Source: Nostoc commune NIES-4072 (GTDB taxonomy: Bacteria > Cyanobacteriota > Cyanobacteriia > Cyanobacteriales > Nostocaceae). From it: 64,000 nt of DNA. The notes below the pieces were generated by a model. That model searched no databases, had not been told where the DNA came from, and worked only from the letters and a program-made list of their open reading frames with translations. Position numbers and translations under genes: made by a program. The stretch lies in assembly GCF_003113895.1 (NCBI RefSeq), contig NZ_BDUD01000001.1, forward strand, positions 3,324,756 to 3,388,755, in the 5' to 3' direction. Within the stretch, counting starts at the first letter, position 1, and every line of letters starts with the position of its first letter. This document shows positions 36,377 through 45,875 of this stretch, piece by piece.

Positions 36377-36637
36377 TTATGGTATCCCTACAACCTGGTG
36401 TAAAAACTTTAATCACTTTCATTTATCATTCTGACAAACAAAAGCATTTGATTCTATCGGTTAGTTTGACTAAAGTATAAATCAAAGCTTCGGCACTGAC
36501 TCAAACGACCAAGTAGAGAGCAGGGAAAGCAGAGGAAGCACGGGGAGCAGGGGGAAATAACCAATGCCCAATGCCCCATGCCCCATGCCCAATGTCCAAT
36601 GTCTAATTCCCAAGCATGAAAATAAGGACTTCCACAA
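36377..36637. other. Divergent control region between LysR and CadD-like genes
   Basis: Contains CCCAATGCCCCATGCCCC heptamer repeats (36560-36600); LysR sites (T-N11-A) are too loose to call by eye. Confidence 0.4.
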
Positions 36638-37348
36638 ATGAGCGATTTCGTAACTGCAATTACCACAGGGATTACCGCATTCACTGCCACCAACATCGAT
36701 GATATTGTCATTCTGACGTTGCTTTTTTCACAAATAAATAAAACATTCCGCAGTCGTCACATCCTTGGTGGTCAGTATCTCGGTTTTGCTGCATTGATCG
36801 TTGCTAGCCTTCCCGGTTTCTTCGGTGGACTAATCATACCGCAAGACTGGATTAGACTACTTGGTTTAATGCCAATAATCATTGGTGTGAGTAGTTTACT
36901 AAAACGCGAAGAGGATTCACCAGAGGAATCTAAAGAAGAAACCGAACCGTCTTGTCCCTCTATACTTGCCAGTTTTATCTCTCCGCAAACATGCAATGTA
37001 GCTGCGATCGCCTTTGCCAATGGTAGTGATAATATCAGCGTCTACGTGCCCCTGTTTGCCAACTCAGAATTAGATAGTCTGCTGGTAATATTAAGTGTAT
37101 TTTTTACAATGGTGGGCGTATGGTGTTATACCGCTTATAAGTTAACCTATTTGCCTGCGATCGCTAACTTTTTAACAGAGAATGGCAATACTTTTGTACC
37201 TTGTATATTGATTGGACTAGGTATATTTATTGTTACAGAGAATGTTACTTGGACTCTTTTATCTGTAGTTTCTAGTTATATATTTTCATTAATCTTAGGT
37301 TTTAATAATCAGCCGTCGAGTGAAGAACAAGAAAAACTAAGTATCTAA
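36638..37348 (+). CDS. CadD-like cation resistance transporter
   Basis: 236 residues, mostly hydrophobic, with the N-terminal AFTATNIDDIVILTLLFSQ motif (Asp-Asp in the first helix) and the second-half ANGSDNISVYVPLFA (Asp) typical of the CadD / TMEM165-like cadmium-resistance family. Five or six membrane helices, acidic loop EREEDSPEESKEETEP-like between the halves. Probably exports divalent cations. Divergent to a LysR gene and 14 bp upstream of an exported acidic protein gene. Confidence 0.85.
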   Translation: MSDFVTAITTGITAFTATNIDDIVILTLLFSQINKTFRSRHILGGQYLGFAALIVASLPGFFGGLIIPQDWIRLLGLMPIIIGVSSLLKREEDSPEESKEETEPSCPSILASFISPQTCNVAAIAFANGSDNISVYVPLFANSELDSLLVILSVFFTMVGVWCYTAYKLTYLPAIANFLTENGNTFVPCILIGLGIFIVTENVTWTLLSVVSSYIFSLILGFNNQPSSEEQEKLSI

Positions 37349-37427
37349 GAAGAGGTGCATCATGAATTTTCTGACTAAAATCAATTCTAAACTACAAAAT
37401 ATCTTACCTATCAACAGGAGTCAAAAC

Positions 37428-38090
37428 ATGAAAATTTGGAAATCTCTGCTCATTGTCTTGATGGTTTTGGTGAATCTAGCCTTTGCTCAACCTTCTTTTG
37501 CTGATAGACCAAAGTTTAGCAAAAACCCTGACTATATCGAAGTAACTAAAGCTCTGAAAGAACTCTCTCAGACAAAAGATGTCCAAACTCAAGTTGAAGG
37601 TCTTACACCAGAAGAAATTCAAAAGAGAACGGAAGAATTAACACTGCAAAAATATGCTTTAGAGACAGGAATCAACTGGGGTCAATGCGAAAACCAAACA
37701 GGTAATACCATAGCTGTATATGGCAAAAGACCAAATGATGATGATGATGATGATGCCTTATACGACAATAATCTATATTTTTTAGCTAATGGTCAATCCA
37801 CTAAAAATAACTGGGATTGTGATGGCATCTATCTAGCGAATGATGTCAAAGTAGCAAATTTCACTTCTAGTCCTAATGGGCAAGGTCAAGAGTTGACAGG
37901 CCCAGCTGCTCTAAAAATACTTGATGGAACTCAGTTGGTAATTAAAACAAATCCAGATACTGGTGCGATTGACTTAAATGTTCCGACTGTGAAAGTTCTT
38001 AACAGCAAAACGGCTAATTGGTTTATCCCAGATATATCGCAGGCTATCATAAATACACGAGTTCCGAATGCGCCTAGCAATCAATCTTGA
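37428..38090 (+). CDS. Exported protein with Asp-repeat
   Basis: I prefer ATG 37428 (preceded by ACAGGAG), giving a 220-residue protein with a signal peptide (MKIWKSLLIVLMVLVNLAFA, cleavage near SFA-DRP). ATG 37362 is an in-frame alternative. The mature part holds two Cys-containing segments (WGQCENQTGN, NNWDCDGIYLA) and a run of six Asp encoded by a GAT triplet repeat (37736-37755), which could bind cations. Directly downstream of the CadD-like gene and ended by a strong terminator, so probably co-transcribed with it. Family unrecognised. Confidence 0.7.
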   Translation: MKIWKSLLIVLMVLVNLAFAQPSFADRPKFSKNPDYIEVTKALKELSQTKDVQTQVEGLTPEEIQKRTEELTLQKYALETGINWGQCENQTGNTIAVYGKRPNDDDDDDALYDNNLYFLANGQSTKNNWDCDGIYLANDVKVANFTSSPNGQGQELTGPAALKILDGTQLVIKTNPDTGAIDLNVPTVKVLNSKTANWFIPDISQAIINTRVPNAPSNQS

Positions 38091-38141
38091 ATAAAACTGC
38101 ATAATCTATCTATTTTTGAATGATTATTCATTAAATAGGGT

Positions 38142-38206
38142 AACAGCCAATATCAGAGGAGAAGCAAGACAAACAATAATGCAAAACCTCTCTGATATTG
38201 GCTGTT
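38142..38206 (+). terminator. Strong terminator after the exported protein gene
   Basis: AACAGCCAATATCAGAG (38142-38158) pairs perfectly over 17 bp with 38190-38206, then TTATT. The 31-nt loop is long. Confidence 0.8.
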
Positions 38207-38312
38207 TTATTAATTACACCTTATTACTTATACTTGCTCTGTACCATCAATTACGAATTATTAGCTCAGGCTTGTTTTATTTAGATATCTGCATTAAAAT
38301 AAATTGAGAAAA

Positions 38313-38870
38313 ATGAATAATCATAACAGATATATTTCATTAGCGCAAATATTGCGCTGGGTGCAAGTCATCTGGAAAGAGATTTACTATTACCTTTACA
38401 TTTTTTTGATAAGAGCCGCTTTGGGGATAAGGGTATTATTGATGCAGTTAAAATCAAAATCTACAGAAGAAGATAAAGATAAAAAAAAGCCAGGACGATT
38501 GAATCCATCCCGAATTCGAGATCACTTGGCAAATGAGCGTACTTATCTCGCTTGGATGCGGACAGGGATCGCTCTTTTAGGTTTTGGTGTCGTCATAGTG
38601 CGTTTACGTGCTTTCCAAGTACCTTTAATACCCCGTCCTGGCAACGGCTGGAAGTTAGGTTTAGTCTTCTCGCTAGTGGGTTTGATTACCGTGTGGCTAT
38701 CAACGGCACACTATTTCGCAGTCCGCCGTGATATCGAAGAAGATACTTATGAACCGACAGACCGTTGGGTGTTGCTGTTCAGTCTTGCTATCATGATTCT
38801 CGGCGCTGGAGTAATTTATTTTGTTTTTACAACTTCTTTAGATCCATCAAGTCCACTTATCCCTGAGTAA
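38313..38870 (+). CDS. DUF202 membrane protein
   Basis: About 185 residues from ATG 38313. The core RIRDHLANERTYLAWMRTGI and the ALLGFGVVIVRL segment is the DUF202 (YidH) signature, followed by two more membrane helices (LVFSLVGLITVWLS, VLLFSLAIMILGAGVIYFVF). An extra N-terminal hydrophobic stretch (YYYLYIFLIRAALGIRVLLM) precedes it. Inner-membrane protein of unknown function; not obviously linked to neighbours. Confidence 0.85.
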   Translation: MNNHNRYISLAQILRWVQVIWKEIYYYLYIFLIRAALGIRVLLMQLKSKSTEEDKDKKKPGRLNPSRIRDHLANERTYLAWMRTGIALLGFGVVIVRLRAFQVPLIPRPGNGWKLGLVFSLVGLITVWLSTAHYFAVRRDIEEDTYEPTDRWVLLFSLAIMILGAGVIYFVFTTSLDPSSPLIPE

Positions 38871-38878
38871 TAGTATTT

Positions 38879-39601
38879 TTAAAACCGCACTTTGTATAAC
38901 TCGAATAGTTCCCCTGATTTGTGCGTTACGACTTTAGCACCAGCCGCTTTTATAGTTTTTTCCCATTTAGCCAAAGGCTCTAAAAACACCTCAGCCCCCA
39001 AATAGGTTTCCAAAACTGCCCAATCTTCTGCTAAAGGCTGTTCTGGATTGAGAACGTCAAACACAAAATGTCCACCTGGTTTTAATACGCGCTTGACTTC
39101 TGCTAGTACAGCATTCCAGTATTCGATGGGAAAATAGCAGCTAAATCCTGTGGCGATCGCTAGATCAAACTGCTCTGGTGAATAGTTTAACTGATGAGCT
39201 GCTCCCAACTCAACACCTTTGAACAGCTTAGAATTCAACTGTGACCCACGAGAATTAAGTGTATCCCGTGCCACATTACTGATTTCTTGCCCATGAAAAA
39301 ATGCTTGCCAATCCCGCCAAGGATAGATTAAAAAGCTAATACCACAGCCAATATCTAAACAGTGCTGGTTCTTTTTAGGTTCAGCAACTTCCCAGAAAGG
39401 GGAAGCAATTCTCCCTGAGAAACTACCTCCAATCCACTCCCGGAATATCGGCATTGCCTGTACTTCTGCTGGGAGTTCAAAGGTTTCACGTTGATACTCC
39501 CGGTTAAAACGATAGGCTACTTGCACTAATTTTTCTTGCCAGTCGCTGGAGTGATGGGCAGCAAAAAGATTTTGTAACTGTGAATCGGGCTTTTTAGACA
39601 T
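38879..39601 (-). CDS. SAM-dependent methyltransferase
   Basis: 240 residues with the class I methyltransferase motif I HCLDIGCGISFLIYPW, followed by a region ending AIATGFSCYFPIEYW and ALKPGGHFVFDVLNP-type motif (VKRVLKPGGHFVFDVL). The substrate is not evident. Single gene, convergent with the DUF202 gene eight bases away. Confidence 0.85.
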   Translation of the reverse strand: MSKKPDSQLQNLFAAHHSSDWQEKLVQVAYRFNREYQRETFELPAEVQAMPIFREWIGGSFSGRIASPFWEVAEPKKNQHCLDIGCGISFLIYPWRDWQAFFHGQEISNVARDTLNSRGSQLNSKLFKGVELGAAHQLNYSPEQFDLAIATGFSCYFPIEYWNAVLAEVKRVLKPGGHFVFDVLNPEQPLAEDWAVLETYLGAEVFLEPLAKWEKTIKAAGAKVVTHKSGELFELYKVRF

Positions 39602-40229
39602 TAGGTTTTTATTACTTTTTAACTACTTTAATCCAGTTCTAGTGTAGACAAAGTGCAAGCAGTAAGTTCTATGTTCTCATTGCCATAGCACCGCTACGGA
39701 CGGTATTAAATGTAAAGCGGTTCGTTCTTTATTTCTTGTACTATCGACGCATCTTCATACAGAATTGATATTTCCTATTCCCACTGCTGATGCTTCAGTC
39801 TTGAGAGCGAAAATTACGATTTGATGTGAAACATAACGGAGCTTTAAGAAGATACAGTATAAGGAGACTGAGAAATTGCCTTGGGATGTTGTTTAAAATA
39901 AGCCTGGAGTATTGACGGGGAACCAGAAAACCGGGCGCTGCAAGTTTTGTTTATGGCGACTTCGCCGTTGAATGTCGAGCCTGTGGTAGATTTTGAGGGA
40001 GAGGAAGCACGGATTTTGGAGGCGACAAAGCGGCAACCTTTAGCGCTTGATACTCGTTCAGCAGTTTTTTAGACTTGTGGCTTAGTTGTCGGAGATTGCG
40101 ATCGCCATAATAGTACACCACGGCGTAAATAGAGCAACCATTTAAAATACCTAAATAGCTTATTCCATAATACTTTTGACTTTTGACTTTTGAATGCGTG
40201 ACTTCCGCCTTGCGGTACTACCTACTGAG
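39602..40229. other. Spacer with a gene remnant
   Basis: Besides the CHAT-like remnant listed next, it holds AAAAGTCA repeats near 40170 (TTTTGACTTTTGACTTTTGA) and otherwise nothing recognised. Confidence 0.5.
39902..40072 (+). pseudogene. CHAT-domain protein fragment
   Basis: An open segment between stops reads ENRALQVLFMATSPLNVEP then VVDFEGEEARILEATKRQPL. This is the characteristic start of CHAT (caspase-like) domains in cyanobacterial proteins (L-F-M-A-T-S-P, then D-F-E-x-E-E-A). Neither a start region nor the catalytic His/Cys part is present, so this is a decayed fragment. Confidence 0.75.
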
Positions 40230-41150
40230 TTAAGAACGCCGTGCATTCAAACAACACCATTCTTTTCGTTTCCACAGGGTAGCAACCACCCAACCATTTT
40301 GTTCTAAAGCATCAGCAACACCTTTAGATTGTTCTAGTAAAATACCACTGAAGATCGCCCAAGTTTCAGGTTTAGCGATCGCACTCATTTCTGGAATTAA
40401 TTCAATAATTACATGAGCCAAAATATTGCAAACAATACCATCCACTGGATTTTCAAGCAATTTTGTCAAAACGTCTACACTTCCCAGTGCAGGTTGTAAA
40501 CGTTCTGGACTAATGTCGTTGAGCGCACCATTACTAATAGTTGATTGCACCGCTAAAGGGTCATTATCTACTGCATAAACTTTCTCTGCTCCCAGTAGCA
40601 GCGCCCCAATAGAAAGGATACCAGAACCACAGCCAATATCCGCAATTACCAGATGTTCATGTTTGCCACTAGCACCCACAAACGACTGAGGAACTCCACT
40701 CAGCCGCATTTCTAGAGATTCCAAACATAGCTGAGTCGTGGCATGATTGCCTGTACCAAATGCTACACCAGGGTCAAGACGAATCACTAACCGTTCCGTT
40801 GTTTCTGGTAATGGTAGCCAAGCGGGGTTGATTAAGAAGCGATCGCCTATTTCCTGCGGATGCCAATATTGTTTCCAGCTAGTCGCCCAATCTTCCTCAT
40901 CAATTAACTGCCATTGCAGCAAGGGAGATGAAACACCTACACAAAGAGCATCTTGACGCAGCCACAGCGATAGAGCTGCCAAATCTAGCAGCTGCGTTTG
41001 AATTGTCGATAAATAAGCCCTGACTAAAGATGAATTTCCTTTGTTTTCACTAGCTGTTCCCCGACAGCCAAAATCTTCCAGTCGCCAAAAGATCGAATCT
41101 TCTAGGTCTGGCTCACATAAAATCTGTAGTTCCCACCAGGTGTTTGCCAT
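40230..41150 (-). CDS. prmA: Ribosomal protein L11 methyltransferase
   Basis: 306 residues; N-terminal L11-binding part ([25 protein letters not shown]) and a class I methyltransferase domain with [34 protein letters not shown] and the [14 protein letters not shown] segment (N-I-L-A motif). [14 protein letters not shown] is the PrmA signature. Trimethylates L11. Downstream of serA with ~145 bp of tandem heptamer repeats between them. Confidence 0.94.
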   Translation of the reverse strand: MANTWWELQILCEPDLEDSIFWRLEDFGCRGTASENKGNSSLVRAYLSTIQTQLLDLAALSLWLRQDALCVGVSSPLLQWQLIDEEDWATSWKQYWHPQEIGDRFLINPAWLPLPETTERLVIRLDPGVAFGTGNHATTQLCLESLEMRLSGVPQSFVGASGKHEHLVIADIGCGSGILSIGALLLGAEKVYAVDNDPLAVQSTISNGALNDISPERLQPALGSVDVLTKLLENPVDGIVCNILAHVIIELIPEMSAIAKPETWAIFSGILLEQSKGVADALEQNGWVVATLWKRKEWCCLNARRS

Positions 41151-41156
41151 TTTTGA

Positions 41157-41187
41157 GTGCTGAGTGCTGAGTGCTGAGTGCTGAGTT
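41157..41187. repeat. Heptamer repeat GAGTGCT
   Basis: About four tandem copies of TGCTGAG/GAGTGCT; the complementary repeat (AGCACTC) closes the same spacer at ~41270-41295, and the motif recurs at 59430-59470 and 59610-59640. Confidence 0.85.
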
Positions 41188-41295
41188 TGAGGGAGTTAGA
41201 AGTGCTGAGTTAGGAGTTACGAGTTGTCTTTCTGGTTTTTTACTTTTCACTCCTAACTTTTCTTCACTCAGCACTCGTTACTCAGCACTCAGCAC

Positions 41296-42876
41296 TTATA
41301 GTGTTACTGTATACGCGTCTCGAATACCAGGGACTTTTATAATCTCATTCAAAATGCCCTCTGGTAAAGGGTCATCTATACTCAGAGCCATTACGGCATC
41401 ACCACGGACGATTTTACGACCTACTTGCATACTGGCAATATTTACATTAAAACTGCCGAGTAAAGAACCGAGTTTGCCGATAATCCCTGGCATATCGCGG
41501 TGCAGGGTAAACAGCATATATTTGCTCGGTGGAACGTTAATTGGGAAACCGTCAACATCAGTTAAATGGATTTCCCGCTCACCTAACAAAGCGCCTGTGA
41601 CAGAGTGAGTACCTAATGTGCCGGTGGCTTCTAGATGAAGCGTTCCGGCATAGTCTCGAATGGAAGCATCGCGGGTTTCAATCACCCGAATTCCGCGCTC
41701 TTTGGCTTCTATGCTGGCATTTACGTAATTTACTCGTTCTCGCAAAGCTTGGTAAAGTAAACCTTTCAGGGCAGCTACTACCAAAGGCTGACTTTTGTTA
41801 GTTGCGAGTTCGCCTTGCAGTCGAATATTAAGTACTTCCACCCGTCCGCCAGCTAGCTGTCCTACTAGATTACCTAGAGTTTCTGCTAGTTGCATATAAG
41901 GTTTGAGTTCTTCCAACACATCCGGGCCGAGTCCGGGAATGTTGACAGCTGAACGCGCTGGTAGTCCTAAAAGTACATCCCGAATTTGTTCGGCAACATC
42001 AATAGCCACATTCACTTGAGCTTCTGCGGTAGAGGCTCCCAAGTGGGGGGTGAGGATAACTTCTTTGCCTAGCGATCGCAATTCCGATTCACCCAGTGGT
42101 TCTGACTCGAACACATCCAAGGCTGCACCCCCGATTTTACCCGCTTTCAGAGCTGCTGCTAAAGCTACTTCATCAATGATCCCACCACGAGCACAGTTGA
42201 TAATCCGGGCTGTGGGTTTCATTTTTGCCAAAGTTGTGGCATTGATTAAGTGAGTGGTTTCTGGGGTTTTGGGGATGTGGAGGGTGATATAGTCTGCTTG
42301 CTGGAAGAGTAAATCTAACTCAACTAACTGACAGCCAAGTTGTTCGGCTCGGTCTGTAGAAATAAAAGGGTCATAAGCTAGGAGTTTCATCCCCATTGTT
42401 TTAGCTACAGCCGCAACATGAGAGCCAATTTTACCCAAACCGACAACGCCGAGAGTTTTTTTGTAGACTTCCGCACCGACAAAGCTATTGCGATCCCACG
42501 CCCCGCGTTTCACCGAAGCGTTAGCATCGGGGATGTGGCGAGACAAAGCCAAAATCATCGCTAGCGCATGTTCAGCGGCGGCAATTGTGTTTCCTTCTGG
42601 AGAATTGACTACTACAATTCCTCGGCGGGTGGCAGCCGGAACATCCACATTATCGACACCCACACCAGCACGACCGATGATTTTTAGCTGAGTGCCGGCT
42701 TCAATGATTTCTTGGGTGACACGCGTACTAGAGCGAATCATTAGTGCGTCATACTCACCAATAATTTCGATCAGTTCTGCTGGTTTTAGACCTAGTTTGA
42801 CATCAACGGTAGCAACTTGCGAAAGAATGTCAATTCCAGCTTGGTCAATAGAATCTGAGACAAGAACCTTAGACAT
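41296..42876 (-). CDS. serA: D-3-phosphoglycerate dehydrogenase
   Basis: A 526-residue enzyme catalysing the first step of serine synthesis. The NAD-binding motif is LGVVGLGKIGSHVA; substrate and catalytic segments are ARIINCARGGIIDE, and LTPHLGASTAEAQVNVA with the His of the catalytic pair. The C-terminal part has the intervening domain and an ACT domain (MPGIIGKLGSLLGSFNVNIASMQVGR) for possible serine feedback. Full length for the long bacterial form. Confidence 0.96.
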   Translation of the reverse strand: MSKVLVSDSIDQAGIDILSQVATVDVKLGLKPAELIEIIGEYDALMIRSSTRVTQEIIEAGTQLKIIGRAGVGVDNVDVPAATRRGIVVVNSPEGNTIAAAEHALAMILALSRHIPDANASVKRGAWDRNSFVGAEVYKKTLGVVGLGKIGSHVAAVAKTMGMKLLAYDPFISTDRAEQLGCQLVELDLLFQQADYITLHIPKTPETTHLINATTLAKMKPTARIINCARGGIIDEVALAAALKAGKIGGAALDVFESEPLGESELRSLGKEVILTPHLGASTAEAQVNVAIDVAEQIRDVLLGLPARSAVNIPGLGPDVLEELKPYMQLAETLGNLVGQLAGGRVEVLNIRLQGELATNKSQPLVVAALKGLLYQALRERVNYVNASIEAKERGIRVIETRDASIRDYAGTLHLEATGTLGTHSVTGALLGEREIHLTDVDGFPINVPPSKYMLFTLHRDMPGIIGKLGSLLGSFNVNIASMQVGRKIVRGDAVMALSIDDPLPEGILNEIIKVPGIRDAYTVTL

Positions 42877-43608
42877 GATTACTTCATTTAAAGCTACAGG
42901 TTTTGCTGCACAAGACTTTTTAGTTTAGTCTTTATCTGTCACAATTCAGCAAAAATTATTCGTTTTAATATCAACTTAACTTTTACTTACGTTGCGTGCT
43001 AATGGTATCGAAGCGTGAGTTGCTCCTGGTGGGTACTGCCTCCTAAGTATTTGAATCTGAGTGGCTGTTTGTACCACCCTGTCGCTAAATATAAAGCATC
43101 AATAGCACTTACTACCTATATATTTATTAATAGTTAAGAGTTACCAAAATTTTATCATCTTAAGCAACTTACTTATTGAGGTAGAAATGCCTGCATTCTT
43201 GACTGGGCTACAACTTTAGCTTTGGTAACGCTCTGCACAACCACTAAAGGAGCAAGTAACTATTATATCTGTGGAATCTTGACTGTTTCTCAATACCACA
43301 AGTGGTATCCCTTAGTCAAAGCAAAACATTACATTATTAAGGTAATCGGATTGTGATATTTAGAATCTAGGCATCAAATAAATTTTCTTGCTCGTGATTC
43401 CGGCAGATTTAAGATAAGAAGCACAACGCGCTGAAGTTGCAGAACAAAGAGTGCAACAGTTGGCAGAACAATTAAGAGCGCTGGGAATAGATCCAGATAA
43501 TCTGGCTTAACTAAAATATTTTGCAATATTTTCAACGAAACCTAAAAATTAGGTATTGTTAGATTTATGTATTTTTCCATAAATGATTGTTGAAATTTCT
43601 ACATCTCA
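42877..43608. other. Spacer upstream of serA with a small remnant
   Basis: Holds the serA promoter side and, at 43418-43510, a C-terminal gene fragment. Otherwise nothing recognised. Confidence 0.4.
43418..43510 (+). pseudogene. C-terminal fragment of an Uma2-type gene
   Basis: Reads AEVAEQRVQQLAEQLRALGI then D-P-D-N-L-A and stop, the typical coiled-coil tail of cyanobacterial Uma2 (DUF820) nuclease-like proteins; compare the tail of the intact gene at 45.9-46.7 kb. A stop codon immediately precedes it. Confidence 0.65.
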
Positions 43609-44670
43609 TCAATTAGATTGCACACGCTTGATGCAATTGCGCCCATGTAACTTAGCAGCATATAGTGCTTGATCTACTAATTGCAATAACTCATCAGTGG
43701 TTTTTCCATGATCTGGAAACACGGCCACTCCACCCGAAACCGTCGTATGTATTTCTTTACCTCCAGATTCCAACCGCGCAGCTTGAAACGATAACCGGAT
43801 TTGTTCGGCGTGGTGAAACGCTTTCTCCTGTGTCAGCCCAGGTAAAGCTAATACAAACTCCTCACCACCATATCGGCATACAATGTTTTGAGAATCACTA
43901 TAGTTGCGAAGAAGGTTTGCAAATAGCTGGATTACGCGATCGCCAGCCTGATGACCGAATGTATCATTAATATTTTTAAAATAATCTTAGGATTACTATT
44001 TGATTTTTGAACGAAATTAAGTATTGTAGAGTGTGTTAGAACGGAGTTCGTAACGCACTATGAACACGAGTTTGATGCCGTACTCTCTGTGCTAACACAT
44101 CCTACGTATATTTTCTCCAAATCAAACCGGATTCCTATATATCCATAATTATCAAGGCAACTCGCTCAGAATCCCGCCTTGCTCGTATTAGTTAAGTGTG
44201 TAAAAGTAAACGCAGGCCATGATCCAAAAAAATCCAAGATTATGTTGATAAATCACAAAATTAGTTCCTTTAGGATCTGGCAAAAAGCCAGACCAGACTA
44301 AACCATGCCATTCGTTTGTTGCTACCAAAATCACGTTGAAGGTAGGAATAACCCATAGCAACGCAGTATTTCGAGGCGTTAGCCAATGATTTTTGTTCGT
44401 GAAGTGCATTGCAAATATGAGGAAGAGTGTAATTACACTGCCTGAGCCTATATATTCCAGCTTTGACCAAAATATTTTTTCTCGGAGGATAATTGCTGCT
44501 GCTTCCATTGCTGCAACTGTAGCGTATCCTGCGATCGCTAGCATCATTGAAATAAAAGGTTTGCTAGCCAAAGAAGTTGAGCGACGCTGCCAAGCTGCAA
44601 ACGCAACAGTAGTTGAGATGATTACAGTAATGCTCAGAATAACAAAGTAGAGGTTGTACTGAAAAAGCAT
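43609..44670 (-). pseudogene. 7TM-GGDEF signalling gene broken by deletion and MITE
   Basis: The 5' part (44188-44670) encodes ~160 residues of a 7TM sensor of the histidine-kinase N-terminal type (MLFQYNLYFVILSITVIIS ... FWIMACVYFYTL), then stops. About 20 bp later a diguanylate cyclase begins in another frame: LIRARRDSERVALIIMDI, is cut by a MITE (43988-44137), then continues DYFKNINDTFGHQAGDRVIQ, the active-site CRYGGEEFVLALPG and ends with LYAAKLHGRNCIKRV. The last membrane helices and linker are missing. GGEEF shows the ancestor was a cyclase. Clearly non-functional. Confidence 0.88.
43988..44137. mobile_element. MITE (family A, copy 2) inside the GGDEF coding region
   Basis: TAGGATTACTATTTGATTTTTGAACG at one end (43988 on) and ...CAAATCAAACCGGATTCCTA at the other. 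Matches 15916-16069, including the inner GTGTGTTAG / CTAACACAT blocks. Removing it restores M-D-I-D-Y-F-K-N of the GGDEF domain apart from one base. Confidence 0.85.
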
Positions 44671-44808
44671 GATAACAAAGCATTTAAGAGATGATCTCAA
44701 CCTTATGAGATAAGTTTGAGTAAGTCATGAGGTTCCAGCAATTTTCATAATTACTTCAAAACGGTCAAGTTACAGCAGAATTCTGAATCCTGAATTATTA
44801 CAGAAAAA

Positions 44809-45663
44809 CTATTGCTTTTTAGGAATAACGTTTCTAATTCCATTTTTATTAGAGACAGTATCACCTTTGTAGCGAGGGATAATATGAATACTGGCGTGCA
44901 TAATATTTTGACCTGCGGCTCGATTGATATTCATTCCTACATTAAAGCCATCAGGTTGAAATTCTGCTTTGAGAATTTCTTGTACTTTGTTTACCATAAA
45001 CCAGCAAGCAAATTGCTCTTTAAATGGTAGTTCAAAATAATTGCTAACATGACGTTTAGGAATAACTAAAATATGTCCTTTACTTATAGGATAGCCATCA
45101 AATATCGCGTAAGCACTTGCTGATTCAGTTAATAAGTTTAGATTTTTACGAGGATTACAAAATATGCAATAATTAGATGAATTTCGCTGATGGTTATAAT
45201 GAATATACTCATATACTTCCCGATGCTCATCTAAGAAAATTGAAGGAAAGGGAAGTTTGACGATACATTGGTATGTTGGTTTTTTATGGACATAATGCTC
45301 TCTAAAACCTTCTTTTTTGATATCCCTTCTTACAGCGTAATAAGCTTTGCCTCCTGGTTTTAACAAATGTGATATTTCCATAAGAACATTAGTTTGTCCT
45401 TCAGGGAATAAAACATTTAAAACATAAAAGCAAATTATTGTATCAAATTTATTCTGAGGATATTCTGGAAAATAATAAGGGTCATAACCTGTAATATCAA
45501 AACCTTTTTGGCGCAATATTTGAACATCATTACCAAAACCACAACCAAAATCTAGTATTTTGCCTTGTAAAAGATTTTGATTTAATAAAAGCTGTGCAGG
45601 AAATGATAGATAATTTCTTTCGATCGCAGTAAAATGGCTGAATTGATTTTTTTGCTGTTTCAT
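44809..45663 (-). CDS. Methyltransferase-HIT fusion protein
   Basis: About 284 residues from Met 45663 (M-K-Q-Q-K-N-Q); the upstream frame adds 14 unlikely residues. Residues ~30-160 form a class I SAM methyltransferase (GKILDFGCGFGNDVQILRQK, YDPYYFPEYP, LLKPGGKAYYAVRRDI). Residues ~165-275 form a HIT domain (YCIFCNPRKN, ISKGHILVIPKRHVSNYFEL, and AAGQNIMHASIHIIPRYKGD). In the histidine triad H-x-H-x-H the middle, nucleophilic His is Ser (CAC GCC AGT ATT CAT), so hydrolase activity is doubtful. Likely a bifunctional or regulatory protein; substrate unknown. Confidence 0.82.
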   Translation of the reverse strand: MKQQKNQFSHFTAIERNYLSFPAQLLLNQNLLQGKILDFGCGFGNDVQILRQKGFDITGYDPYYFPEYPQNKFDTIICFYVLNVLFPEGQTNVLMEISHLLKPGGKAYYAVRRDIKKEGFREHYVHKKPTYQCIVKLPFPSIFLDEHREVYEYIHYNHQRNSSNYCIFCNPRKNLNLLTESASAYAIFDGYPISKGHILVIPKRHVSNYFELPFKEQFACWFMVNKVQEILKAEFQPDGFNVGMNINRAAGQNIMHASIHIIPRYKGDTVSNKNGIRNVIPKKQ

Positions 45664-45734
45664 AGAATTTTGGTGCAGATGTCCCAAAATTATTATTCCC
45701 AGCATCCCTTGAGTTTATGCGATGTCTACGATGG

Positions 45735-45875
45735 TCACTGAGCGGCTGGTGAGCAGAGTCGAACCACGCCGTACCACTTCCCTACGGGACGCTACGCGAA
45801 CGTGGAAGCAAGCTACGCGCAGCGTCTGTCTGCGACACGCTCTTGCGTTCGTAGAGAAGTGCGGGCTACGCCTAC
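45735..45875. repeat. Cluster of small GCTACGC-type dispersed repeats
   Basis: Dense short palindromic motifs (CTACGGGACGCTACGCGAACG, GCTACGCGCAGCG, GGCTACGCCTACGC), the mosaic repeats common between Nostoc genes. It forms the last codons of the Uma2 gene. Confidence 0.75.

Noticed and set aside
38116..38307. 63-codon frame
   Set aside because: It spans the strong terminator hairpin at 38142-38206.
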